Positions 33,266 through 43,417 are shown, counted from the first letter of the stretch. The stretch: DNA of 64,000 bases from Aquabacterium sp. (GCA_023266355.1 JAHFQM010000011.1:1-64000), one strand, 5' to 3'. The notes: generated by a model from the sequence alone, not told the origin. Numbers and translations are program-made.

Positions 33266-34561
33266 ATGGGCTTCCAGCAAGGACTCTCCGGCCTGAACAC
33301 CTCCAGCAAGAGCCTGGAAGTGATCGGCAACAACGTGGCCAACGCCAACACCTATGGTGCGAAGTCCTCGCGGGCCGAGTTCGCCGACATGTACGCGGCG
33401 TCCCTGGGCGGCGGTGGCAGCAACGGCATCGGCATCGGTGCCCGCATCGGCGCGGTGGCCCAGCAGTTCACGCAGGGCAACATCACCACGACCTCGAACA
33501 ACCTGGACCTGGCCATCAACGGCCGCGGCTTCTTCGCCATGCAGACGGCACAGGGCGAAACGGTCTACACCCGCAACGGCCAGTTCAAGCGCGACGCCTC
33601 GGGCTACATCGTCAACAACGAAAAGCACCAGCTGCTGGGCCAGGCCCTGGACGACACCGGTGCGCCCTCGGGCCCCGCAGGCTCCCCCATCCGCCTGAGC
33701 AACGATGGCTCGCCGCCGCAAAAGGCCAGCGCCGTCACCATGACGGCCAACATGGACGCCAAGGCCACCATCCCGGCGGTCGCGGTCGATTTCTCGAACT
33801 CGAAGAGCTACAACTTCGTGACCTCGCAGACGGCCTACGGCGACAACGGTGCGCCCGTGGCCTTGAACTACTACTTCCGCAAGGTGACCGACGCCGTGGC
33901 CGCCAACCCCAGCGCCATCCCACCCGTGGCGGCAGCCGGCAGCCAGTGGTCCGTGTACCTCAGCGCCGACGGCAACACCAATGCCGCCTCGGTGAACACC
34001 GTGGCCGGCGCCCCGGCACCGATCGCCACCTTCACCTACAACGCCGATGGCACCCTGCCGGCCGGCACGGTCTTCACCATCCCCAGCATCCCGGGTGGCA
34101 AGAACGGCCAGCCGCTGACGGGCGTGACGCTGGACCTCTCCAAGTCCACCGAGTACGCCGGCAACTACGCCGTGACCGAGCTGTCCGGTGGCGGCTACGC
34201 CCAGGGCAACCTGTCGGACTTCCTCATTGAGACCGACGGCACCGTCAAGGCGCGCTACACCAACGGCCAGTCGAAGGCGATTGCCCGCGTGCAGCTGGCC
34301 GACTTCAAGAACCTCAACGGCTTGCAGCCCATCGGCGGCAACGAGTGGAAAGCCACCAACGCCTCGGGCGAACCGCTGCCCCTGGGCGCACCCGGCAGCG
34401 GCGTCTACGGCCTGCTGCAGTCCGGTGCCCTGGAAGAGTCCAACGTGGACCTGACCGGCGAGCTGGTCAACATGATCGTGGCCCAGCGTGCCTACCAGGC
34501 CAACGCCCAGACCATCAAAACGGAAGACCAGGTCCTGCAGACCCTGGTGAGCCTGCGCTGA
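33266..34561 (+). CDS. flgE: FlgE, flagellar hook protein
   Basis: Main hook subunit. The 431-residue protein has the N-terminal MGFQQGLSGLNTSSKSLEVI and VIGNNVANANTYG. The signature NNLDLAINGRGFF is followed by a variable D1/D2 central region, and the C-terminus is GELVNMIVAQRAYQANAQTI. The length is near that of Salmonella FlgE (403). An in-frame start follows AAAGGA. Confidence 0.96.
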   Translation: MGFQQGLSGLNTSSKSLEVIGNNVANANTYGAKSSRAEFADMYAASLGGGGSNGIGIGARIGAVAQQFTQGNITTTSNNLDLAINGRGFFAMQTAQGETVYTRNGQFKRDASGYIVNNEKHQLLGQALDDTGAPSGPAGSPIRLSNDGSPPQKASAVTMTANMDAKATIPAVAVDFSNSKSYNFVTSQTAYGDNGAPVALNYYFRKVTDAVAANPSAIPPVAAAGSQWSVYLSADGNTNAASVNTVAGAPAPIATFTYNADGTLPAGTVFTIPSIPGGKNGQPLTGVTLDLSKSTEYAGNYAVTELSGGGYAQGNLSDFLIETDGTVKARYTNGQSKAIARVQLADFKNLNGLQPIGGNEWKATNASGEPLPLGAPGSGVYGLLQSGALEESNVDLTGELVNMIVAQRAYQANAQTIKTEDQVLQTLVSLR

Positions 34562-34580
34562 TTCGCTTTAGGAGCACGCC

Positions 34581-35312
34581 ATGGACCGCATGATTTACCT
34601 GAGCATGGCCGGCGCCAAGACCAACATGGCGCAGCAGGACGTGCTGTCCAACAACCTGGCCAACGTCAACACCACCGGCTTCCGTGCGCAATTGCACGCG
34701 GTGCGCGCCGTGCCGGTGCGTGGCGACGGTGCCTCCACCCGCGTGTACTCGCTGGAGACCACGGTGGGCTACGACGCCAAGCCCGGCCCGCTGACCGTCA
34801 CCGGGCGGCCGCTGGACGTGGCCGCGCAAGGCAATGCCTGGCTGAGCGTGCAGGCCCTCGATGGCACCGAGGCCTACACCCGCTTCGGCTCCTTCATGGT
34901 CGATGCCCAGGGCACGCTGGTGACGTCCAACGGCCGCCAGGTCATGGGCGATGGCGGCCCGATCACGGTCCCCACGGACAGCGAAGTCAGCATCGGCAGC
35001 GACGGCACGGTCAGCGCCAAGGGCGTCAACGGCCGCAGCACGGCGGTGGGTCGCCTCAAGCTGGTCATTCCCGAAGGTCAGCTGACCCGCGGTGACGACG
35101 GCCTGTTCCGTGCGCCCGATGGCGCCGATTTGCCCGCCAGTGCCGTCGCCCGTGTGCAGGAAGGTGCGCTGGAGGGCTCCAACGTCAACCCGATCGAGAC
35201 CATGGTGCAGATGATCGCGGCAGCGCGCCAGTACGAGACACAGACCAAGATGATGCAGACGGCCGACCAGAACGAAAAAACCGCTTCCCAGCTGCTGTCG
35301 GCCGGCGGTTGA
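34581..35312 (+). CDS. flgF: FlgF, flagellar proximal rod protein
   Basis: 243-residue proximal rod subunit starting MDRMIYLSMAGAKTNMAQQD. The rod motif is VLSNNLANVNTTGFRAQL, and FlgF-type GRPLDVAAQGNAWL lies near residue 75. The C-terminus reads NPIETMVQMIAAARQYETQT. AGGAGC precedes the start, 19 bp after flgE. Confidence 0.96.
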   Translation: MDRMIYLSMAGAKTNMAQQDVLSNNLANVNTTGFRAQLHAVRAVPVRGDGASTRVYSLETTVGYDAKPGPLTVTGRPLDVAAQGNAWLSVQALDGTEAYTRFGSFMVDAQGTLVTSNGRQVMGDGGPITVPTDSEVSIGSDGTVSAKGVNGRSTAVGRLKLVIPEGQLTRGDDGLFRAPDGADLPASAVARVQEGALEGSNVNPIETMVQMIAAARQYETQTKMMQTADQNEKTASQLLSAGG

Positions 35313-35365
35313 GCCCGCGGACAAGCCTCCCCCATTGACCGGCGTCACGCCAAAGGAGTCCCAAC

Positions 35366-36151
35366 ATGATGCGTTCCCTGTGGGTATCGAAATCCGGCAT
35401 GGAAGCCCAGCAAACCCAGCTGGACCACATCTCCAACAACCTGGCCAACGCCTCGACCAACGGCTACAAGCAATCGCACGCCGTGTTCGAGGACTTGATG
35501 TACCAGAACCTGCGCCAGAGCGGGGCCAACACCTCCGACCAGACCACCCTGCCCACCGGCCTGCAAGCCGGCCTGGGTGTGCGCGCCGTGGCCACCTCGC
35601 GCCAGTTCACGCAGGGCAGCCTGCAGCAGACGTCCAACAACCTGGACGTGGCCATCCAGGGCAAAGGCTTCTTCGAGATCGAGCTGCCCGACGGCACCAT
35701 CGGCTACACGCGTGACGGCTCCTTCCAGATCGACAACCAGGGCCGCATCGTCACCAACACCGGCTACCCGGTGAACACAGGCGGCGCGACCATCCCGACC
35801 ACGGCCACCAACCTGACCATCGGCAACGACGGCGTCATCACGGCCACCCTGCCGGGCACGACCACGCCGCAGCGCATTGGCCAGTTCCAGCTGTCGAACT
35901 TCATCAATGCCGCCGGCCTGGACCCGAAGGGCCAGAACCTGTTCGCCGAGACGGCCGCTTCCGGCCCACCGCAGCAAGGCACGCCGACCTCGACCAACCT
36001 GGGCAGCCTGTCGCAAGGCTTTGTGGAAACGTCCAACGTCAACGTGGTGCAGGAGCTGGTGACCATGATCCAGACCCAGCGCGCCTACGAGCTCAACTCC
36101 AAGGCCATCCAGACCTCGGACCAGATGCTGCAAAAACTGGCGCAACTGTGA
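35366..36151 (+). CDS. flgG: FlgG, flagellar distal rod protein
   Basis: 261-residue distal rod subunit, typical length. It shows MMRSLWVSKSGMEAQQTQLD, HISNNLANASTNGYKQS, NNLDVAIQGKGFFEI and the C-terminal NVVQELVTMIQTQRAYELNS. Its stop codon overlaps the flgH start (TGATG junction). Confidence 0.97.
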   Translation: MMRSLWVSKSGMEAQQTQLDHISNNLANASTNGYKQSHAVFEDLMYQNLRQSGANTSDQTTLPTGLQAGLGVRAVATSRQFTQGSLQQTSNNLDVAIQGKGFFEIELPDGTIGYTRDGSFQIDNQGRIVTNTGYPVNTGGATIPTTATNLTIGNDGVITATLPGTTTPQRIGQFQLSNFINAAGLDPKGQNLFAETAASGPPQQGTPTSTNLGSLSQGFVETSNVNVVQELVTMIQTQRAYELNSKAIQTSDQMLQKLAQL

Positions 36152-36852
36152 TGAACACCGCCCACCGCTTCACCGCCCGGTCCCTCGGCTGGCGCGCCAT
36201 CGCCCTGTGCGCTGCCGCGCTGGCGCTGAGTGGCTGCGAAACCCTCAGCCCCAAGGTCGATGTGGCCCAGCCCACGTCGGTGCGCCCCTCGGCCGCCACC
36301 TACGCCCCGGTGGCCAATGGCTCGCTGTTCCAGAACACGGCGTACCGACCGCTGTACGAAAGCCACCGCGCGCGCATGGTGGGCGACATCATCACCATCA
36401 ACATCTCGGAGACGGTCACGGCCAAGACCGAGACGTCCAGCAGCCTGGAAAAGAAGGGCTCGGTCAGCAGCGAGATCACGGCCGTGCCCCTGGCCAACGT
36501 GACGCAGCTGGCCAAACTGGCCGCGGCCGGCAGCAGCAACAACAAGTTCGACGGCAAGGGCACGACCTCGGCGAACAACAATTTCACGGGCTCCATCACG
36601 GCGACCGTCATCGAGGTGCTGCCCAACGGGCACCTGATCATCTCGGGTGAAAAGCAGATCGGCCTGGCCAAGAGCGTGGACGTGCTGCGCTTCTCGGGGC
36701 AGATCGACCCCTACACCATCCAGCCGGGCAACACGGTGCTGTCCACCCAGGTGGCGAACGTGCGCGTCGAGCAGATGGGACGCGGCGCCAACCAGGATGC
36801 TCAGGGAATAGGCTGGCTTGCGCACTTCTTTTTGAGCATTTCGCCGTTCTAA
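36151..36852 (+). CDS. flgH: FlgH, flagellar L-ring lipoprotein
   Basis: Outer-membrane ring subunit. The 233-residue lipoprotein has lipobox ALSGC with acylated C29. Family blocks are GSLFQNTAYRPLYESHRARM, VGDIITINISETVTA and LPNGHLIISGEKQI. The C-terminus is AQGIGWLAHFFLSISPF, with the terminal Phe typical of outer-membrane insertion. The ATG at 36151 is used; a GTG one codon earlier is equivalent. Confidence 0.96.
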   Translation: MNTAHRFTARSLGWRAIALCAAALALSGCETLSPKVDVAQPTSVRPSAATYAPVANGSLFQNTAYRPLYESHRARMVGDIITINISETVTAKTETSSSLEKKGSVSSEITAVPLANVTQLAKLAAAGSSNNKFDGKGTTSANNNFTGSITATVIEVLPNGHLIISGEKQIGLAKSVDVLRFSGQIDPYTIQPGNTVLSTQVANVRVEQMGRGANQDAQGIGWLAHFFLSISPF

Positions 36853-36894
36853 AGGTTCGGACAATGGAGCCGAACCCCCAAGGAAGTCGGCGCC

Positions 36895-38025
36895 ATGAAC
36901 CCCACTGACCGTTTGCTCAAACTGCTGATCGCACTGGCCTTGCTGGCCGCGTCGGCAGCGCTGTGGTGGCCCGTCAATGCGCACGCGGTTCGCCTCAAGG
37001 AAATCGCCGCCATCCAGGGTGTGCGCTCCAACCAGCTGATGGGCTACGGCCTGATCGTGGGCCTGGACGGCACCGGCGACCAGACCGCGCAAACCCCCTT
37101 CACCTCGCAGAGCATCAACGCGATGCTGCAGCAGCTGGGCATCACGGTGCCCGCTGGCGCGCCCATGCAGCTCAAGAACGTGGCCGCGGTGCTGGTCACG
37201 GCCTCCCTGCCCCCCTTCGCCCAACCCGGCCAGCCGCTGGACGTCAACGTCTCCTCGCTGGGCAATGCCAAGTCGCTGCGCGGCGGCACCCTGATCGCCA
37301 CGCCCCTCAAGGGTGCCGATGGCCAGATCTACGCCATGGCCCAGGGCAACCTCATCATCGCCGGTGCCGGTGCCTCGGCCGGTGGCGCCAAGGTGCAAAT
37401 CAACCAACTCAGCGCCGGCCGCATCCCCTCCGGCGCCACGGTCGAGCGCGCGGTGCCCACCCCCTGGGCACAAGGCAGCGTGGTGCAGTACGACCTGCAG
37501 TCCGACGATTTCAACACCGCCCGCGACGTGGCCAACGCCATCAACAAGGCCAAGGGCCCGGGCACCGCCGAGGCCCTGAGCGGGCGCAGCATCGCCGTGC
37601 GCCTGCCCACCGCGTCGGGTGAGCGCGTGGCCTTCATGGCCGACTTGGAAAACCTCTCGGTGGACCGCGCCACGCCGGCCGCGCGCATCGTCATCAATGC
37701 CCGCACGGGCTCGGTCGTGATCAACCAGGCCGTGACCCTGGGCCCCTGCGCGGTGGCCCACGGCAACCTGTCGGTGACGATCAGCTCCACGCCCTCGGTC
37801 AGCCAGCCTGGTGCCTTCTCCAACGGCCAGACCGTGGTGACCGAGAAAAATGACATCCAGATCAACCAGGCGCCTGGCGCCCTGATCCAGCTGCCGGCCG
37901 GCAGCAAGCTGACCGATGTGGTCAAGGCGCTCAACACCTTGGGCGCCAACCCGCAGGACCTGCTGGCCATCCTGCAAGCCATGAAGGCGGCCGGCGCACT
38001 CCAAGCCGAGCTGGAGGTGATCTGA
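36895..38025 (+). CDS. flgI: FlgI, flagellar P-ring protein
   Basis: 376-residue periplasmic P-ring subunit with a signal peptide cleaved after WWPVNAHA. Family blocks are RLKEIAAIQGVRSNQLMGYG, GLDGTGDQTAQTPFTSQS and NVAAVLVTASLPPFAQPG. The C-terminus is TLGANPQDLLAILQAMKAAG. AAGGAAG precedes the ATG. Its stop overlaps the flgJ start by one base. Confidence 0.97.
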   Translation: MNPTDRLLKLLIALALLAASAALWWPVNAHAVRLKEIAAIQGVRSNQLMGYGLIVGLDGTGDQTAQTPFTSQSINAMLQQLGITVPAGAPMQLKNVAAVLVTASLPPFAQPGQPLDVNVSSLGNAKSLRGGTLIATPLKGADGQIYAMAQGNLIIAGAGASAGGAKVQINQLSAGRIPSGATVERAVPTPWAQGSVVQYDLQSDDFNTARDVANAINKAKGPGTAEALSGRSIAVRLPTASGERVAFMADLENLSVDRATPAARIVINARTGSVVINQAVTLGPCAVAHGNLSVTISSTPSVSQPGAFSNGQTVVTEKNDIQINQAPGALIQLPAGSKLTDVVKALNTLGANPQDLLAILQAMKAAGALQAELEVI

Positions 38026-39023
38026 TGAGCCTGAATTCCCCCAGCGGCCAGATCCCTGGCACCAACGCCGGCCTGACGATGGACGTGCGCTCCCTGGAGC
38101 GCCTGAAGTCGAGCTCCAGCGCCAGCCCCAAGTCCGCCATCCGCGAGACGGCCAAGCAGCTCGAAAGCCTGTTCATGCAGGAGCTGATGAAGAGCATGCG
38201 CGCCTCCACCATGAGCACGGGCATGCTGGACAACCAGGCCACCGAGATGGGCACCAGCATGCTGGACACCCAGTTCGCCGGCCAGATGACCGGCCGCCCC
38301 GGTGGCCTGAGCGACCTGATCGTGCGCCAGCTGGAGCGCCAGATGGGCATCCAGAATGGCAGTGGCGCCAGCGCTGGGGTCAGCGGCGGCGCCAACAGCG
38401 ACACCGACTCGCTCCAGGGCCTGAGCATGAGCCCCGACCTGAACCAACGGGGGTTGCGCAGGACGGGCACCGCCCTGGACACCCGCGCCGCCGCAGCCGC
38501 ACCTGCCGCCACCGCCGCAGGCGCGCCGACCAGTGGCGACAAGCGCCTGAGCGCCTCCGAACAGTTCATCCGCAAGCACCAGGCCGCCGCGCAAGAAGCC
38601 CAGGCGGCCACCGGCATGTCGGCCAGCCACATCCTGGGCCAGGCCGCGCTGGAATCGGGCTGGGGCAAGCACGAGATCAAGATGAAGGACGGTTCGTCCA
38701 GCCACAACCTGTTCGGCATCAAGGCCACGCCGGGCTGGACGGGCAAGGTCGCCGAAGTGACCACGACCGAGTACGTCGGCGGTGTCGCGCACAAAGTCAC
38801 GGCCAAATTCCGCGCGTATGACTCTTACGCCGACGCATTCAAGGACCACGCCCGCCTGCTCAGCCAGAGCCCGCGCTACAGTCAAACGGTCGCGCAGGCA
38901 GACACGGCCAGCGGCTTTGCCAAGGGCCTGCAAAAGGCCGGTTACGCCACCGACCCCGCCTACGCGGACAAGCTCACCAAAGTGATCAACACGGCCCTGC
39001 GCGTCCAGCGCAGCATGGCCTGA
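38025..39023 (+). CDS. flgJ: FlgJ, rod-cap protein with peptidoglycan hydrolase domain
   Basis: Dual-domain FlgJ: a rod-capping domain (about 35-110, KQLESLFMQELMKSMRAST) and, after a Ser/Ala linker, a glucosaminidase domain (about 180-325) that opens the cell wall for the rod. The catalytic glutamate is about E210 in GQAALESGWGKHEI. NLFGIKATPGWTGKV and YATDPAYADKL are further family motifs. The 332-residue length matches the beta/gamma two-domain form. Confidence 0.96.
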   Translation: MSLNSPSGQIPGTNAGLTMDVRSLERLKSSSSASPKSAIRETAKQLESLFMQELMKSMRASTMSTGMLDNQATEMGTSMLDTQFAGQMTGRPGGLSDLIVRQLERQMGIQNGSGASAGVSGGANSDTDSLQGLSMSPDLNQRGLRRTGTALDTRAAAAAPAATAAGAPTSGDKRLSASEQFIRKHQAAAQEAQAATGMSASHILGQAALESGWGKHEIKMKDGSSSHNLFGIKATPGWTGKVAEVTTTEYVGGVAHKVTAKFRAYDSYADAFKDHARLLSQSPRYSQTVAQADTASGFAKGLQKAGYATDPAYADKLTKVINTALRVQRSMA

Positions 39024-39046
39024 GTCACTGAGCAGAGGACCACCCC

Positions 39047-40822
39047 ATGGGCACCGGCATCTTCTCCCTCGGCACACGCGCCATGCTGGCCAACCAGGCC
39101 ATGCTGGACACGACCAGCCACAACATCAGCAACGTCAACACGCCGGGCTACTCGCGCCAGCAGGTGCAGCTGGAAACCGAGGGCGGGATGTTCACCGGCG
39201 CGGGCTTTTATGGCCGCGGCGTCAAGGTGGCCACGGTCACGCGCAGCACCAACGAATTCCTGATCCGCGAGAACAACCTGAACGTGGCCACCTCGTCGGC
39301 CGACCAAGCGCGCCTGGACAAGCTCAACCAGCTGGAAAAGGTGCTGCCCACCGGCGAAAACGGCCTGGGCTATGCCGCCCAGCAGGTGCTCAACGCCTTC
39401 GTGGACGTGGCCAACCAGCCGCAGGACATGTCGGCCCGCCAGGTCGTGCTGGCGCGCGCTCAGGACTGGGTCAGCCGCGTCAACACCGCGGGCAAGCAGC
39501 TCGACGACCTGCAGGCCGGCACCGTGTCCGACATGCAGACCACGGTCAGCCGCATCAACTCGCTGGCACAGCAGATCGCGACGTCCAACCAGGCCATCGC
39601 CAGCTACACCGGCATCGGCCACGAACCCAACGACCTGCTCGACCAGCGCGACCAGCTCGTCAAACAGCTCAATGAGCTGGTGCAGGTCAACACCGTCGAG
39701 GCCGATGACGGCTCGCTGAACGTGTTCATGGGCGGCGGCCAGTTGCTGGTGCTGAGCAACTCGGCGCAGACGCTCAGCGTGGTGCGCGACCCGCTGGACA
39801 GCACCTTGGGCCGCGTGGCCCTGCGCACCGGCGGCACCGACCGCATCCTGGAATCCGACCAGATGACCGGCGGCGCCATCAAAGGCCTGCTGCAGTTCCA
39901 GGACAAGGACATCGCCGACACCCGCGCGGGCCTGAACGCCTTCGTGTCGCAATTCGCCACGGCCCTCAACCAGCAACAGTCGCTGGGTGTGGACGCCACG
40001 GGCGCCCTGCAGACGTCCTTCAATGCAGCGGGCACCCCGGTGGGCACGCCGCTGTTCCTGAACACGGCCAGCGCCACCAGCATCAGCCTGAACCTGCTGC
40101 AACCCAAGGGCCTGGCCGCGGCCTCGCCCCTGGTCGCATCGGTGCAGCCCTCGAACACCGGCACGGCCACCGTCGACTCGCTGACCATGGCGCGGGCCCT
40201 GCCACAGGCCAATGCGCCCGACTTCGCCACCTCGCTGCCCACCACGGCCAATGGTTTGACCGTGGTGTTCGAGACCAGCGCCACAGACCCCACCCAGCTG
40301 ACCTACCGCTTCACGGACAGCGCGGGCACACCCTACAAAGACACCACGCCCAAGCGCATCTGGACACCCGGCACGCCGCTGAACGACGCCGACCCGGCGT
40401 CCACGCCCAGCAGCCAGCTGTTCAACCTGAGCATCTCGGGCGTGCCGCGCGCCGGCGACAAGGTCACCATCGCGCGCACCACCTACCCGGCCAGCAACAA
40501 CGGCAACGCCCAGGCCTTCCTGGCCCTGCGCGACGAGGCCATGGTGACGCTGGACGGTGCTTCGTACGCGACCGTCACCGACGCCTACTCGCAGATGATC
40601 GGCAACCTCGGCGTGGCCGTGCAGGGGGGCAAGACCGCCGCCAGCATCTCCAGCACCTTGGCCAAGACCTCGGAGCAGACGCTGTCCAGCACCACCGGCG
40701 TCAACCTCGACGAGGAAGCCGCCCGCCTGATCCAGTTCCAGCAAAGCTACCAGGCGGCCGCCAAAGTGCTGCAGATCGCCCAGTCCCTGTTCGACACCCT
40801 GCTGCAGACCGCCCGAGGCTGA
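39047..40822 (+). CDS. flgK: FlgK, hook-filament junction protein 1
   Basis: 591-residue junction protein. The N-terminus is GIFSLGTRAMLANQAMLDTT, followed by HNISNVNTPGYSRQQV. A coiled segment NDLLDQRDQLVKQLNELVQV and a variable middle lead to the C-terminal helix NLDEEAARLIQFQQSYQAAA, which polymerises in the filament axis. It is exported with the FlgN chaperone and lies 11 bp upstream of flgL. Confidence 0.96.
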   Translation: MGTGIFSLGTRAMLANQAMLDTTSHNISNVNTPGYSRQQVQLETEGGMFTGAGFYGRGVKVATVTRSTNEFLIRENNLNVATSSADQARLDKLNQLEKVLPTGENGLGYAAQQVLNAFVDVANQPQDMSARQVVLARAQDWVSRVNTAGKQLDDLQAGTVSDMQTTVSRINSLAQQIATSNQAIASYTGIGHEPNDLLDQRDQLVKQLNELVQVNTVEADDGSLNVFMGGGQLLVLSNSAQTLSVVRDPLDSTLGRVALRTGGTDRILESDQMTGGAIKGLLQFQDKDIADTRAGLNAFVSQFATALNQQQSLGVDATGALQTSFNAAGTPVGTPLFLNTASATSISLNLLQPKGLAAASPLVASVQPSNTGTATVDSLTMARALPQANAPDFATSLPTTANGLTVVFETSATDPTQLTYRFTDSAGTPYKDTTPKRIWTPGTPLNDADPASTPSSQLFNLSISGVPRAGDKVTIARTTYPASNNGNAQAFLALRDEAMVTLDGASYATVTDAYSQMIGNLGVAVQGGKTAASISSTLAKTSEQTLSSTTGVNLDEEAARLIQFQQSYQAAAKVLQIAQSLFDTLLQTARG

Positions 40823-40833
40823 GGAGATTGACC

Positions 40834-42090
40834 ATGCGCATTGCCACTGCCCACGCCTACGACACCTCGATCCAGAACCTGCAGAAACGCCAGCAGGACC
40901 TCAGCGAATCGCAGATGCAGCTGACCTCCGGCAAGCGGGTGAACTCGGCCAGCGACGACCCCACGGCCGCCGCCCGCGCAGAGCGCGCCCTGGCCAGCAT
41001 CGCCCGCAGCGACGCCAACAAGCGCTCTCTGGACGCCAGCCGCAACGTGATGGCCATCACCGAATCGGCCCTGGGCGACACGGTCGAGCTGATGCAGACC
41101 GCCCGCGAAACCCTGGTGGCCGCCGGCAACGGCACCTACAGCGACGGCGAGCGCAAGGCCCTCGCCATCAAGCTGCGCGAAATCCGCAACCAGCTGCTGT
41201 CCGTGGCCAACCGCCCCGACGGCGGCGGCGGCTTCGTTTTCGGCGGCCAGGGCTCGGCCACCCCGCCCTTCGTGGACGGCAACACCGGCGTGACCTTCGT
41301 CGGCCAGGGCGGCGAAACACTGGCCTCGTCCAGCGAGAAGCTCAACCTCACCGTCGATGGCGACCAGGTCTGGCTGAAGGCACGCGGCGGCAACGGTGTG
41401 TTCACCACCGCACCGGGCACCAACGCCAACACCAGCGGCCCCAACAGCGGCAGCGGCTGGATCACCTCCGGCACCGTCACCACGCCTTCTCAGCTGCCCT
41501 ACCCCACCCCGTCGGGCGGTAGCTCGCCGAACTACAGCGTGCAGTTCCACGTCACGGGCGGCACCACCACCTATGACGTGCTCGACAACTCGACCACGCC
41601 AGCCACCGCCCTGAGCTCGGGCCAGCCCTACAACAGCGGCAAAACCATCGACATCACCGGCAAGGGCATGTCGGTGTCCATCGCCGGCGCGCCGGCCGAT
41701 GGCGATCGCTTCACCATCGGCGAGGCCACCAACAACCTCAACATGTTCAGCAGCCTGGACAAGACGATCGCGGCCCTGAGCCAGACGAACGCTTCGAGCA
41801 GCAGCATCCAGCAGGCCGTCAACACCGGCATGACCGAGATCGACAGCGTCCTGGGCAATGTGCAGGCGGCGCGTTCGGCGGTGGGCGAGTCGCTCAACCG
41901 CATGGACGGCATCGAAAGCCGCATCGAGACGCTGAAGCTGGCCGCCGCCAATGAGCGCTCCAATGCCGAAGACCTGGACATGACCGCGGCCATCTCGAAC
42001 TTCCAGAACCGCCAGACGGGCTACCAGGCCGCGCTGCAAAGCTACGCCTCGGTGCAAAAGCTCTCGCTGTTCCAGTACATCAACGGCTGA
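40834..42090 (+). CDS. flgL: FlgL, hook-filament junction protein 2
   Basis: 418-residue protein with the flagellin-like N-terminus MRIATAHAYDTSIQNLQKRQ, QMQLTSGKRVNSASDDPTAA and C-terminal FQNRQTGYQAALQSYASVQK. ATG 40834 is chosen: GAGGAG lies 7-8 nt upstream. An in-frame TTG at 40828 is too close to it. It is the last gene of the flgB-L run. I see no terminator before the HDOD gene, 32 bp on. Confidence 0.96.
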   Translation: MRIATAHAYDTSIQNLQKRQQDLSESQMQLTSGKRVNSASDDPTAAARAERALASIARSDANKRSLDASRNVMAITESALGDTVELMQTARETLVAAGNGTYSDGERKALAIKLREIRNQLLSVANRPDGGGGFVFGGQGSATPPFVDGNTGVTFVGQGGETLASSSEKLNLTVDGDQVWLKARGGNGVFTTAPGTNANTSGPNSGSGWITSGTVTTPSQLPYPTPSGGSSPNYSVQFHVTGGTTTYDVLDNSTTPATALSSGQPYNSGKTIDITGKGMSVSIAGAPADGDRFTIGEATNNLNMFSSLDKTIAALSQTNASSSSIQQAVNTGMTEIDSVLGNVQAARSAVGESLNRMDGIESRIETLKLAAANERSNAEDLDMTAAISNFQNRQTGYQAALQSYASVQKLSLFQYING

Positions 42091-42122
42091 CGCACCCCAC
42101 ACCCCCACAGAAAAACAAACGC

Positions 42123-43355
42123 ATGGACCACGCCATCCTGGGGCAGACCGCCCTCGCCTACAGCCCTGTCATCGACCGCAACCGCAGCGTCGCCGCGACC
42201 CGCCTGACCGTCTGGCCCCTGCAGCAGGGCACCCAGCTCGACGCCAGCATGCTGCTGCAAGCCCTGGCCGAGGCCTGGCCCGTGGGCGGCCAGGCGCTGT
42301 GGCTGAACGTGGCCAGCGAAGGCCTGCTGCAGGACCTGATGCGCGCCCAGCCCGGCAGCCACATCCTGCTGGAGATCCCGGCCTTCATGGCCTGCGACGA
42401 AGCCCACGTCGATGCCCTGTGCACCCTGCACGCCAACGGCAACACCCTGCTGCTCAAGGACCGCCCCCTGCAGGAACTGCCCCGCGCCGTGCTGCCCTGC
42501 TTCAAGCAGTCCATCATCGACTACGACGACGACCGCCGCAACGACCCCCACGCGGACGCCCACAGCGCCCCACACGGCGCACCACACGGCGCCGCGCCAG
42601 GTGCCGGCAACATCCGCAGCATCACCAGCATCCAGGCGGGTGTGCGCACCATCGGCGAGATGGAAAACGCCTTCCGCAACGGCGCCACCGCGGTGCTGGG
42701 CTGGCCCATCGACGACGTCATCCAGGAGTCCGGCAAGCCCGCCGACCAGCCCGCGCTGCAAGTCATCGTCATGCTGATCGACCAGGTGCACCGCCAGGAA
42801 GACATCGAGGTGCTGGAGCACACCCTCAAGCGCGACCCGCCGCTGGCCTACAAACTGATGCGCTACATCAACTCGCCGGCCTTCGGCCTGTCGGTGGAGA
42901 TCAGCTCCTTCCGCCACGCCATCATGATCCTGGGCTACCAGCGCCTCAAGCGCTGGCTGGCCCTGCTGCTGGCCACCGCCTCCAAAGACCCGAACATGAA
43001 GCCGGTGATGTTCGCCGCCGTGCGCCGTGGCCTGTTCATGGAAGAGCTGGCCCGCGTCAGTGGCGACGAGGACATGCGCAACGAGCTGTTCATCTGCGGC
43101 GTGTTTTCGCTGCTCGACCGCATGTTCCGCCTGCCGTTCAACGAGCTGCTGAAAACCATCCCCGTGCCCGAGCGCGTCTTCCAGGCCCTGGCCGAACGCA
43201 GCGGCCCCTACGAGCCCTACTTCAAGCTCGTGCAAGCCATGGAAGGCAGCGACCTCTTCGAGATCAAGGACGCCGCCGACGGCCTGATGATGGGCTTTGG
43301 CGACATCAACCCGGCCCTGCTCAAGGCCATGCAGTCGGCGGCCCAGCTGGACTGA
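42123..43355 (+). CDS. YuxH-type signalling protein: degenerate EAL plus HDOD
   Basis: A 410-residue protein with an N-terminal degenerate EAL phosphodiesterase-like domain (about 1-190). The catalytic EAL, NE and DDFG motifs are not evident, so cyclic-di-GMP hydrolysis is not expected. The C-terminal HDOD domain (about 205-400) has IEVLEHTLKRDPPLAYKLMR, SFRHAIMILGYQRLKRWLAL and MEELARVSGDEDMRNELFIC. YuxH-like proteins are regulatory in signal transduction and motility. Its location directly after flgL suggests co-transcription. Residues 140-160 form a His/Ala/Pro insert (HADAHSAPHGAPHGAAPGAG). Confidence 0.85.
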   Translation: MDHAILGQTALAYSPVIDRNRSVAATRLTVWPLQQGTQLDASMLLQALAEAWPVGGQALWLNVASEGLLQDLMRAQPGSHILLEIPAFMACDEAHVDALCTLHANGNTLLLKDRPLQELPRAVLPCFKQSIIDYDDDRRNDPHADAHSAPHGAPHGAAPGAGNIRSITSIQAGVRTIGEMENAFRNGATAVLGWPIDDVIQESGKPADQPALQVIVMLIDQVHRQEDIEVLEHTLKRDPPLAYKLMRYINSPAFGLSVEISSFRHAIMILGYQRLKRWLALLLATASKDPNMKPVMFAAVRRGLFMEELARVSGDEDMRNELFICGVFSLLDRMFRLPFNELLKTIPVPERVFQALAERSGPYEPYFKLVQAMEGSDLFEIKDAADGLMMGFGDINPALLKAMQSAAQLD

Positions 43356-43417
43356 CGGCGGCCCGGGCGGGGCCGCTTGAACCCACGGCGGGCACATCGC
43401 GGGTCGTAAGATGCCGC

